Below are positions 1 through 6,122 of a DNA stretch of 8,280 nt, in pieces. Below the pieces are notes generated by a model that worked only from the letters and a program-made list of their open reading frames with translations, was not told where the DNA came from and searched no databases. The stretch's first letter is position 1. The number at the start of each line of letters is the position of its first letter. The stretch is from an uncultured Cryptobacterium sp. Its GTDB lineage: Bacteria; Actinomycetota; Coriobacteriia; Coriobacteriales; Eggerthellaceae. Location of the stretch: assembly GCA_900554685.1 (NCBI GenBank), contig USIG01000074.1, positions 1 to 8,280 of the forward strand, in the 5' to 3' direction. A program made the translations under genes and the position numbers.

Positions 1-287
1 AACAGAAGGCAGCCATGAATTTTTGAATCGCCATTGATTCGGCGAAGCTGCAATAAAAGCTTTTCCTGGGATGCAGTTTCAGGCAAATCAAAAACACGCG
101 TAGTAATGCCTAGCGACTCAGCACGACGCACTGCGGTACGTTCATAGCTCAAATCATCGGGGCGTGCGCCTACGCGAACCAAGGCGAGTGTTGGCTCAAT
201 GCCCAGAATCTTCAAGCGTTCAATACGATGAGCTAAGTTTTCCGCAATTGCTTCAGTTACGGGGCGGGAATGCAAAACGTGAGTCAT
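1..287 (-). CDS. folD: Methylenetetrahydrofolate dehydrogenase FolD, N-terminal part (cut by window edge)
   Basis: FolD interconverts 5,10-methylene-THF and 5,10-methenyl-THF with NAD(P) in the cytoplasm. In most bacteria it also hydrolyses methenyl-THF to 10-formyl-THF. The visible 95 residues start at ATG 287 and show the family N-terminus: PTLALVRVG (about 32-40), a Tyr-containing active-site helix at 47-56, LPET (68-71) and IHGCLL (90-95), the start of the region that normally continues into the Q-L-P-L-P motif. Aligned by memory with E. coli FolD, Tyr48 matches the conserved active-site Tyr. The position four residues later, the catalytic Lys of bifunctional enzymes, is Ala52. This predicts a dehydrogenase with little or no cyclohydrolase activity, which fits the fchA gene just upstream. 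The start lies 5 bases after the fchA stop, and an AGG at 296-298 overlapping that stop serves as Shine-Dalgarno, so translation is probably coupled. The C-terminal NAD(P)-binding half lies outside the window. Confidence 0.9.
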   Translation of the reverse strand, partial: MTHVLHSRPVTEAIAENLAHRIERLKILGIEPTLALVRVGARPDDLSYERTAVRRAESLGITTRVFDLPETASQEKLLLQLRRINGDSKIHGCLL

Positions 288-292
288 TGTAA

Positions 293-952
293 TTACCTGA
301 TTTCCTCTAACACGTAGTTGTAAATCTCGTCCGCGCGACGACCACTTTCCACTATCAGTCTGTCCGCTTCATCAGTATACCGCGTTGCCATGGCACGATC
401 GTCCAACATTGCAGCATTTACGTATACATTCAGCGCAGCACCCTTAAGCGCTCCCTTCGCGAAGGAAACTCCCGTTGCCACATCAGAGATAGCAGTTCGG
501 TTGCCATAATGCGCAAGAAAATCGCTCAGCTCAATAACCCTATCGCAGGCATTCATAATCGCGAAAGGAACCGAAATAGCGTCAATCAGCGCATTTTGGA
601 TAACCTCGTGACGATATGCTTTTTCTTCTTCCGTTTCGCGAGGAAGCTTAAACGCATCAGCAAGAGGAGCAAACGCAAGGGCATCTCGCTCAACAAGATC
701 CACGAGTTCTGCGCGAACTTCTTCAAGCTGTTGTAAGTGCGCAACAACCTTATCTTCTATGTCGGCATATTTCTTCTTGCCAGCAGTTAAATTGCCCACC
801 ATTGACAAAAGAGCCGAACCAAGCGCACCGCAGTAAGCCGAAGCACCTCCTCCACCTGGTGTTGGGGTTCCCGCTGCAACTTCAGAAATAAATGTTTGAT
901 CTACCAAAATCGTACTTTCTTTTTTCTTTTCACGACGCTTCACGGCACACAC
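293..952 (-). CDS. fchA: FchA-type methenyl-THF cyclohydrolase / formimino-THF cyclodeaminase family protein
   Basis: This is a stand-alone member of the cyclodeaminase/cyclohydrolase (FTCD_C) family, a mostly helical cytoplasmic enzyme acting on folate one-carbon units. The 219-residue reading frame shows the family hallmark PTPGGGGASA near residues 30-39, GKKKY at 58-62, the ERDALAF segment at 88-94, YGNRTAISDV at 149-158 and a conserved NVYVN at 175-179. Its position between fhs and folD favours methenyl-THF cyclohydrolase (10-formyl to methenyl) over the histidine-breakdown role, since no hut-type gene is in view. The start is uncertain. GTG 952 has a weak AAGAG five bases upstream, and GTG 943 is a second choice. 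The first 12 or so residues (Lys/Arg-rich, KRREKKKE) extend beyond the usual family start, so a TTG at 907 with an AAAGAAAG upstream is also possible. Family assignment is firm; the exact reaction is inferred from context. Confidence 0.88.
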   Translation of the reverse strand: MCAVKRREKKKESTILVDQTFISEVAAGTPTPGGGGASAYCGALGSALLSMVGNLTAGKKKYADIEDKVVAHLQQLEEVRAELVDLVERDALAFAPLADAFKLPRETEEEKAYRHEVIQNALIDAISVPFAIMNACDRVIELSDFLAHYGNRTAISDVATGVSFAKGALKGAALNVYVNAAMLDDRAMATRYTDEADRLIVESGRRADEIYNYVLEEIR

Positions 953-979
953 AAGTACTCTTAAAGCGCCAGTTGTTCC

Positions 980-2647
980 TTAGAACAAACCAGAAATTTT
1001 TCCATTCTCATCCACGTCAATCTTGAATGCCGCAGGATTCTTGCCTAAACCAGGCATGGTCATAACATTTCCGGTTAGCGCTACTACAAAGCCTGCACCT
1101 GCAGAAACCTTAACTTCTCGAACCGTAATAGTGAAATTGCGAGGAGCACCCAACTTGGAAGCATCGTCGGAGAAGCTGTACTGAGTCTTTGCCATGCAGA
1201 CTGGCATTTTAGCAAAGCCCATGCCTTCAATTTGGGCAATTTGCTTTTTAGCAGCAGCCGTAAAGGTAACACCATCGGCATGATAAATACGCTTTGCGAT
1301 AGCTTCCATCTTTTCTGCAAGGCCCAAATCATCCTCATAGGCAAACTCAAGGTTGCTTGGCTGTTCACACAGGCGAAGAACTTCTTCAGCCAACTCAACG
1401 CCGCCTTCGCCACCTTTAGCCCAAACCTGAGAAAGCGCCACATTAACACCGAGTTCTTGGCACTTTGCGCGAACCAGATCAATTTCAGCCTGCGTGTCGG
1501 TTGGAAATTCATTGATAGCAACAACGCAAGGAAGCTTGTAAACCTTGGTGATGTTTTCAACATGCTGAAGTAAGTTAGGAAGACCTGCCTCAAGCGCTTC
1601 AAGATTTTCTTCGTTGAGCTGATCCTTGGCAACGCCACCATGATTTTTCAGGGCACGAACCGTCGCAACAACTACAACAGCATTAGGCTGAATACCTGCT
1701 AAACGGCATTTGATATCCAGGAACTTTTCTGCACCAAGGTCTGCACCGAAACCTGCCTCGGTAACACAATAATCACCCAGAGCAAGACCCATACGGGTAG
1801 CCATAATGGAATTGCAGCCATGAGCAATATTGGCAAAAGGACCACCATGAACAAATGCTGGTGTTCCCTCGAGAGTCTGTACCAGGTTAGGCTTGAGCGC
1901 ATCCTTAAGCAATGCACACATAGCGCCTTCCGCATGAAGATCATGTGCTGTTACTGGTTTGTCATCGCGGGTATAGCCAACAACGATACGACCCAAGCGC
2001 TCTTTAAGATCGGTAATAGAAGTTGCCAAGCAGAAAATAGCCATAATTTCTGAGGCAACCGTGATATCAAAACCATCTTCACGAGGAACGCCGTTGGCCT
2101 TACCGCCCAAGCCGCATACGATATTGCGCAGCTGGCGGTCGTTCATATCAACAACGCGCTTCCAGGTAATGCGACGAACATCGATGTTAAGTTCGTTGCC
2201 ATTGTGAATATGGGCATCAAGCAATGCCGCAAGCAAATTGTTTGCCGCGCCGATTGCATGGAAGTCGCCAGTGAAGTGAAGATTAATATCTTCCATAGGA
2301 ATTACCTGGGCATAGCCGCCACCTGCAGCACCACCCTTGATGCCAAATACAGGGCCCAAAGAAGGCTCACGCAGAGCAATAACGGTTTTCTTACCCAAGT
2401 GAGACAGAGCATCACCCAAACCAACGGTCGTGGTAGTTTTACCTTCGCCTGCCGGAGTGGGATTGATTGCAGTAACCAAAATAAGCTTGCCAGGCTCATG
2501 GGTTTCATTGCGAAGCAAGTTATAATCTACCTTGGCTTTTGAACGGCCATAACATTCCAGATATGAAGGATCAATGCCTGCCTTTTCGGCAATTTCGGTA
2601 ATATCTCGTGGTTCGGTCGCCTGTGCAATCTCGATATCGCTCAGCAT
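980..2647 (-). CDS. fhs: Formate-tetrahydrofolate ligase
   Basis: Fhs joins formate to tetrahydrofolate using ATP, giving 10-formyl-THF. It is the entry point of formate into purine, fMet and methylene-THF synthesis, and the first step of the acetogenic methyl branch. The 555-residue protein is full length for the family. It shows the P-loop TPAGEGKTT at residues 64-72, the signature EPSLGPVFGIKGGAAGGG at 94-111, the DINLHFTGDFHAI segment around 120-132, and GTPAFVHGGPFANIAHG at 261-277. The C-terminus PAAFKIDVDENGKISGLF matches the usual end. The start ATG at 2647 is preceded by purine-rich GGAAGG and AGG about 8-12 bases upstream. It follows coaX by 50 bases with no visible terminator and precedes fchA by 27 bases, so the four genes probably share a transcript. 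The enzyme is cytoplasmic, and nothing suggests a defect. Confidence 0.97.
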   Translation of the reverse strand: MLSDIEIAQATEPRDITEIAEKAGIDPSYLECYGRSKAKVDYNLLRNETHEPGKLILVTAINPTPAGEGKTTTTVGLGDALSHLGKKTVIALREPSLGPVFGIKGGAAGGGYAQVIPMEDINLHFTGDFHAIGAANNLLAALLDAHIHNGNELNIDVRRITWKRVVDMNDRQLRNIVCGLGGKANGVPREDGFDITVASEIMAIFCLATSITDLKERLGRIVVGYTRDDKPVTAHDLHAEGAMCALLKDALKPNLVQTLEGTPAFVHGGPFANIAHGCNSIMATRMGLALGDYCVTEAGFGADLGAEKFLDIKCRLAGIQPNAVVVVATVRALKNHGGVAKDQLNEENLEALEAGLPNLLQHVENITKVYKLPCVVAINEFPTDTQAEIDLVRAKCQELGVNVALSQVWAKGGEGGVELAEEVLRLCEQPSNLEFAYEDDLGLAEKMEAIAKRIYHADGVTFTAAAKKQIAQIEGMGFAKMPVCMAKTQYSFSDDASKLGAPRNFTITVREVKVSAGAGFVVALTGNVMTMPGLGKNPAAFKIDVDENGKISGLF

Positions 2648-2697
2648 TATGTAAGCCTACCTTCCTTCGCCTTTGTCTTGTCTTTATGAGAAAAATT

Positions 2698-3468
2698 CTA
2701 ACGTGAAAGTTCGTTATAGATCATGCGCAATCCCTGTAAGGTCAATTCAAGATTGATTTCGGCAATACGCTTAGAATGGGGCGCAATACGATGAGCCAGC
2801 CCTCCCGTTGCAACAACGGTTGCTTCGTATCCCAATTGATCGAATACGCGATCAACAAGACCATCAACGCGGGCAGCTTCGCCGTACACCATGCCCACCT
2901 TCAAGCATTCAGCAGTGCTGCTTCCGATTGCCGTACCAGGATCTTCCAGCTCTACCGAGCGAAGCAGCGCTGCACGGGAAAAAAGCGAACGCATGGATGA
3001 TTCCACACCGGGTGCGATGATGCCACCTAAAAAGATGCCGCCCTTACCAATGATTTCTATATTGGTTGCAGTGCCGAAGTCCACCACGATAACCGGATCA
3101 CCATAGAGATTTTTTGCCGCCACCGCATCTGCAACACGGTCTGCACCAAGCTCGGGAAATTTTTCCAGATCAACATTAATCAGATGCCCCGCACTCGCCG
3201 CCGAAACCACCAAAGTCTCAACGTCAAAAGAGCGGCAACATGCCTTTTCCCAATTATGAGTTAATGCGGGTACCACCGAGGCCAAGATAGCTCCGTCTAT
3301 ATGAGAATATTCAAGACCTTCCGCCATCATCAGCGTATGAAGCTTAATTCGAAGCTCATCGCTGGTATGATCTACGTTAGTAGCAACACGCCACATATGA
3401 ACAAGCTTATCGCTGTCATAAATGCCGAGGACGGTTTGTGTGTTTCCCACGTCAATTGCAAGTAACAT
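2698..3468 (-). CDS. coaX: Type III pantothenate kinase
   Basis: CoaX phosphorylates pantothenate to 4'-phosphopantothenate, the first step of coenzyme A synthesis. Type III kinases belong to the ASKHA fold and are not inhibited by CoA. The 256-residue protein shows AIDVGNTQTVLG at 4-15 (phosphate-binding loop), ELGADRVADAVAA at 106-118 with the expected catalytic Asp110, VVDFGTATNIEI at 128-139, GGIIAPGVESS at 148-158 and TGGLA at 221-225. The reading frame can be extended to a TTG at 3489. I prefer ATG 3468 because family members begin almost exactly at M-L-L-x-I-D-V-G-N-T and a GAAAGGGAC Shine-Dalgarno lies upstream, although its spacing of about 12 bases is long. It is the first gene of the probable coaX-fhs-fchA-folD operon and is divergent from the response-regulator gene. 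The link to the folate genes may be simple co-expression; CoA and one-carbon metabolism do meet at pantothenate synthesis and acetyl-CoA formation. Confidence 0.95.
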   Translation of the reverse strand: MLLAIDVGNTQTVLGIYDSDKLVHMWRVATNVDHTSDELRIKLHTLMMAEGLEYSHIDGAILASVVPALTHNWEKACCRSFDVETLVVSAASAGHLINVDLEKFPELGADRVADAVAAKNLYGDPVIVVDFGTATNIEIIGKGGIFLGGIIAPGVESSMRSLFSRAALLRSVELEDPGTAIGSSTAECLKVGMVYGEAARVDGLVDRVFDQLGYEATVVATGGLAHRIAPHSKRIAEINLELTLQGLRMIYNELSR

Positions 3469-3478
3469 ATTTCTGACA

Positions 3479-3487
3479 GTCCCTTTC
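3479..3487 (-). promoter_or_regulatory. Ribosome binding site of coaX
   Basis: The minus strand reads GAAAGGGAC here, about 12 bases before ATG 3468, which is longer than the usual 5-9. It supports the ATG start over the upstream in-frame TTG at 3489, because the site would lie inside the coding region if TTG were used. Its first base is also the last base of the inverted repeat at 3487-3524. Confidence 0.5.
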
Positions 3488-3524
3488 AAAGTATGCTCTA
3501 CCTGCGAATGCTACCATACTATTG
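3487..3524 (-). repeat. Inverted repeat / potential leader hairpin before coaX
   Basis: On the minus strand CAATAGTATG and CATACTTTG face each other across 19 bases. They form a 9-bp stem with a single bulged T. The 3' arm ends directly at the coaX Shine-Dalgarno. It could be an mRNA hairpin that limits ribosome access or an operator on DNA. There is no T-run after it, so it is not a typical intrinsic terminator. Confidence 0.45.
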
Positions 3525-3531
3525 AGGGTGA

Positions 3532-3561
3532 AATATACGAGCTTTGTTTTGAAGCGTCCAA
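3532..3561 (-). promoter_or_regulatory. Candidate promoter for the coaX-fhs-fchA-folD operon
   Basis: On the minus strand there is a -10 box TATATT (3532-3537) and a weak -35 box TTGGAC (3556-3561), separated by 18 bases. The -10 box matches consensus at five of six positions; the -35 matches at only three. Transcription would start near 3525, giving a leader of roughly 57 bases that contains the inverted repeat at 3487-3524. Confidence 0.35.
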
Positions 3562-3585
3562 TAATACTAGCTGGAGGGTGATCGT

Positions 3586-4278
3586 ATGGAAAATACGCCT
3601 GCTCGCATTCTCATTGTTGACGACGAGCCTTCAATTACTGAATTCGTAAGCTATGCCATGCAGAAGGAAGGCTATGTTACCGAAGTAGCCTCCGATGGCG
3701 AAGAAGCGCTCCGTAAAATAGAACAGCAGCATTTTGATTTATTTATTCTCGACATCATGCTTCCTAACATCGATGGCTATGAGCTGTGTCGTCGTATTCG
3801 CGCAAAGATGTCTACCCCTATTCTGTTTCTTTCGGCACGCGACACCGAGCTGAATAAAGTTGTCGGCCTTGAACTAGGGGCGGATGACTATCTTGCAAAA
3901 CCTTTTGGTGTTCGAGAGCTTCTCGCACGCACCCGCGCCCTATTGCGGAGAAGTCAGGGAACCGAAATGACTTCCGGAAACGAAATAACCGCTGGCGGCA
4001 TCACACTTAACGAAGATACCCACGTAGCTCAGGGCGACAAGGGTCCTATCGACCTTACCCCGCGCGAGTTTGAGCTTCTTGCCTGCCTTATGCGCAATGC
4101 TGGCAAGGTGGTTTCGCGCGAAGATTTACTCCATGACGCATGGAACTGGGAATTTATTACTGAAACCAAAACAGTTGATACTCACATTAAACGTTTGCGC
4201 GATAAAATCGAAGCAGCAGGATACGATCCAAAACTTGTCGAAACGGCAAGAGGATACGGATATCGTTTCAGGAAGTGA
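3586..4278 (+). CDS. OmpR/PhoB-family response regulator
   Basis: This is a DNA-binding response regulator, the output half of a two-component system whose kinase gene follows immediately. Residues 1-120 form the receiver domain. Acidic pocket D12/D13 is in LIVDDEP, the phosphoacceptor is D56 in FILDIMLP, the switch Ser is S83 in FLSARD, and the conserved Lys is K105 in AKPFG. Residues from about 130 to 230 form a winged-helix DNA-binding domain with DLTPREFELLACL, the recognition-helix segment ETKTVDTHIKRLRDKIE and the wing ending VETARGYGYRF. The length (230) is typical. The start ATG is preceded by a strong GGAGGG at 3573-3578, eight bases or so upstream. The TGA stop at 4276-4278 is 7 bases before the kinase ATG, so the pair is translated together. 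The target genes cannot be told from sequence, and no clear operator repeat is visible upstream of it. Confidence 0.95.
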   Translation: MENTPARILIVDDEPSITEFVSYAMQKEGYVTEVASDGEEALRKIEQQHFDLFILDIMLPNIDGYELCRRIRAKMSTPILFLSARDTELNKVVGLELGADDYLAKPFGVRELLARTRALLRRSQGTEMTSGNEITAGGITLNEDTHVAQGDKGPIDLTPREFELLACLMRNAGKVVSREDLLHDAWNWEFITETKTVDTHIKRLRDKIEAAGYDPKLVETARGYGYRFRK

Positions 4279-4285
4279 ATTAGTA

Positions 4286-5359
4286 ATGCCACGATCTGTC
4301 TCATCGCCTCGTACCAATCAACCAAGAGAAGAAAAGCCTATGCGTCTTTTTACGCATATTTCCTTTCTGGCTACCCTTTTGGCAATTTTGGCGAGCGCGC
4401 TTATGGCACTCGTGGCAATTTTTGTATTTGGCTGCCCCCGAGCATTGCTGCTCGCTATCATTCCTGCGGCGTGTATTTGTTATTTCTTGAGTTTGCTCAT
4501 TGCACACTTTATCAGTCGGCCTCTTACTGAACTGGTCCGAAAAGTGCAATCTTCAAAAGCGGGCGATGCCAGCATTGCTTTTGCTCCAACTGGTGTCATG
4601 CGCGAGGTTGATGAACTTTCCGAAAGCATCAACGAATTCAATCGCATTTACAGCACTCGCGTAGAAGAGCTCAAAGCACTCAACGAACGACAGGATACCT
4701 TCGTAAGCGATGTTGCGCATGAATTTCGCACTCCCCTTACCGCTATCAGTGGCAACGCGGAACTTATACTTGATCCCGATATGCCTCAAGCAACCCGTGA
4801 GCATTTTTGCGAAATAATTCTCAGTGAAGCTGAACGCCTTAAAAAACTTACCAACGACCTGCTTGCTCTTCAACATGCAAAAGAAGGGGTTCCCGCCTAC
4901 ACCCTAAAGCGTCTCAACATTGAAGATGTCGCAAAAGACGTGGTAGACGCCCTAGAGCCCATAGCCCAGGACAAAAACGTCGAGCTAAGCATCGAAGGTG
5001 CTGCACCCGATATTCTGGCAAATGAAGATCGCCTTAAGCAGGCTCTTATCAACTTGGTCGATAACGCTATTCGTCATGTTGAAGAAGGTGGTCATGTTTG
5101 TATTTTGCTCTCCGGCGTCAATGACACTTCAGTGGTTGCAGTAAAAGATGATGGATGCGGTATCGGCGATATAGACCCTATGTTGTTATTCAAACGTTTT
5201 TATCGCGGCGATCTATCCCGCGCACGAAACAGTGGTGGCGCGGGTCTTGGATTGGCCATCGTAAAAGAAATCGTCGAGGATTTCGATGGAACCGTTACAG
5301 CCTTTAACGCCCCCGAAGGAGGCGCTGTATTTACTATGTCCTTCCCCTCGATGCACTAG
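4286..5359 (+). CDS. Membrane sensor histidine kinase with minimal extracytoplasmic part
   Basis: This kinase presumably phosphorylates the adjacent response regulator. Counting from ATG 4286 (357 residues), there are two hydrophobic helices at about 24-49 and 53-76, a HAMP-like linker from about 77 to 125 (SRPLTEL; VDELSESINEFN), and a HisKA dimerisation helix with the phosphoacceptor His145 in SDVAHEFRTPLT. An HATPase_c domain follows, with N-box INLVDNAIRH (255-264), G1 DDGCGI (288-293), F-box LFKRFYRGD (301-309) and G2 GGAGLGLAIV (317-326). All catalytic boxes are intact. The two membrane helices are separated by only a few residues, so there is no periplasmic or extracellular sensor domain. 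The chosen start has AGGAAG ten bases upstream, overlapping the regulator's stop. A second ATG at 4340 (339 residues, GAGAAG upstream) is possible. The open frame continues back into the regulator gene to 4070, but that part is an out-of-frame shadow. Confidence 0.93.
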   Translation: MPRSVSSPRTNQPREEKPMRLFTHISFLATLLAILASALMALVAIFVFGCPRALLLAIIPAACICYFLSLLIAHFISRPLTELVRKVQSSKAGDASIAFAPTGVMREVDELSESINEFNRIYSTRVEELKALNERQDTFVSDVAHEFRTPLTAISGNAELILDPDMPQATREHFCEIILSEAERLKKLTNDLLALQHAKEGVPAYTLKRLNIEDVAKDVVDALEPIAQDKNVELSIEGAAPDILANEDRLKQALINLVDNAIRHVEEGGHVCILLSGVNDTSVVAVKDDGCGIGDIDPMLLFKRFYRGDLSRARNSGGAGLGLAIVKEIVEDFDGTVTAFNAPEGGAVFTMSFPSMH

Positions 5360-5391
5360 GGAGTATAGTAGGTACGGTATATCGTTACACG

Positions 5392-6000
5392 TTATTTGAT
5401 TACCTTTGAAACTGCCTGAGCAAGCAATACCGCTGCAAGCATCTTAATAACATCGATAGGAACAAAAGGAGCAACCGCTGCCACAAAAGCAGCTTCGGCA
5501 CTGAGATTGCCCATATACATCAGCCATACCCAGCCAAATACGTACAGAACAATTAAAAACACAATGCCCATCAAAAGATTGCGAGCAAGCATCCCTGCAG
5601 CAATGGGGCTTCCTAAAAACGACTTAGTTTTATCAGAAGCGAAAATTCCTTTTCCTTTAACAAGGCCTCCAAGAGCAAGCGCTACGGCAGCAGCAACCAA
5701 AAAGCCCACGATAAAGCCTCCCGTAGGGCCGACCAAGGCTGCCAAACCTCCCTTAAAAGAAGAAAACACAGGCAGTCCAAGAGCACCCAACAAAAGATAC
5801 ACCGCAATAGAAACAAGTGCTTCTTTGGGCTTCAAGGCAAACATGACAAACATCACCGCAAGTGTTTGCAGCGTAAAAGGAACAGATCCAAAGGGCACCG
5901 TAATCCATGCAGATACCGCCATAAAAGCAACTGACAACCCGCAAAAGGCAATTGATGCCGCACTGCCATAAGCGCGAGAATGAGAGGTGGATGCATTCAT
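5392..6000 (-). CDS. bioY: BioY, biotin uptake substrate-binding membrane protein
   Basis: BioY is the biotin-specific S-component of ECF-type vitamin transporters. It sits in the cytoplasmic membrane and usually works with an energy-coupling module (EcfA, EcfA', EcfT). The 202-residue protein is almost entirely hydrophobic, with about six membrane segments. It shows the family marks VPFGSVPFTLQT (35-46), YLLLGALGLPVFSSF (68-82), GGLAALVGPTGGFI (84-97) and PFVPIDVIKMLAA (178-190) near the C-terminus with Asp183 and Lys186. The start is ATG 6000, set by GGAAAGGA ending 6 bases upstream; a GTG at 6036 extends the frame but has no such site. No ECF ATPase or T-component and no bio synthesis gene is in the window, so it probably shares a coupling module encoded elsewhere. 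It converges on the kinase gene with 32 bases between stops. Its promoter region contains paired palindromes. Confidence 0.94.
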   Translation of the reverse strand: MNASTSHSRAYGSAASIAFCGLSVAFMAVSAWITVPFGSVPFTLQTLAVMFVMFALKPKEALVSIAVYLLLGALGLPVFSSFKGGLAALVGPTGGFIVGFLVAAAVALALGGLVKGKGIFASDKTKSFLGSPIAAGMLARNLLMGIVFLIVLYVFGWVWLMYMGNLSAEAAFVAAVAPFVPIDVIKMLAAVLLAQAVSKVIK

Positions 6001-6006
6001 GTTGGT

Positions 6007-6014
6007 TCCTTTCC
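6007..6014 (-). promoter_or_regulatory. Ribosome binding site fixing the bioY start
   Basis: The minus strand reads GGAAAGGA, followed by six bases and then ATG 6000. This strong, well-spaced site decides for the 202-residue form of BioY over the in-frame GTG at 6036. Confidence 0.8.
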
Positions 6015-6049
6015 TGCTTAGCCTCACCGCAAGCACCTAGCGTACATAC

Positions 6050-6085
6050 CTTATAAGCGCCCATTGTAGCAAACGCTCTTATAAG
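6050..6085. repeat. Paired CTTATAAG palindromes flanking the bioY -10 box (candidate operator)
   Basis: The perfect 8-bp palindrome CTTATAAG occurs at 6050-6057 and again at 6078-6085, centres 28 bp apart. One copy sits between the -35 and -10 boxes of the candidate bioY promoter and the other covers the expected start of transcription. This arrangement is typical of a repressor operator pair. It does not resemble the TTGTTAACC-type BirA box known from Firmicutes and Enterobacteria, so the regulator is unknown. Confidence 0.45.
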
Positions 6086-6090
6086 ACCAA
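6063..6090 (-). promoter_or_regulatory. bioY: Candidate bioY promoter
   Basis: On the minus strand a -10 box TACAAT (6063-6068, five of six consensus bases) lies 16 bases after a weak -35 box TTGGTC (6085-6090). Transcription would begin near 6056, leaving a leader of about 55 bases. Its presence suggests bioY is transcribed separately from the efflux gene upstream on the same strand. Confidence 0.45.
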
Positions 6091-6122
6091 CGAAAAACGC
6101 ATTATTTTATCGATCGGTAACT

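Noticed and set aside
1084..2542. Several 68-185 codon open frames within fhs on both strands
   Set aside because: They lie inside an intact, highly conserved fhs gene and give no coherent protein family.
2648..2697. Possible terminator or regulatory RNA between coaX and fhs
   Set aside because: The 50 bases are A/G-rich and contain no stable inverted repeat with a T-run; they appear to be a simple spacer with a ribosome binding site.
3469..3540. Tetrahydrofolate riboswitch in the leader of the folate operon
   Set aside because: The leader is short and I cannot recognise the conserved THF-riboswitch sequences; only a simple hairpin is visible.
3469..3585. Forward promoter for the response regulator
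   Set aside because: TATACG- and TAATAC-like boxes exist, but none has a -35 box at acceptable spacing, so I do not call one.
4070..4285. Upstream extension of the histidine kinase reading frame into the response-regulator gene
   Set aside because: The region codes for the conserved winged helix of the regulator in another frame. ATG 4286 has a ribosome binding site and starts just before the membrane helices.
5507..5971. 154-codon open frame on the plus strand opposite bioY
   Set aside because: It is fully antisense to a clear BioY protein, has a low-complexity Lys/Pro/Ala-rich translation and shows no recognisable family.
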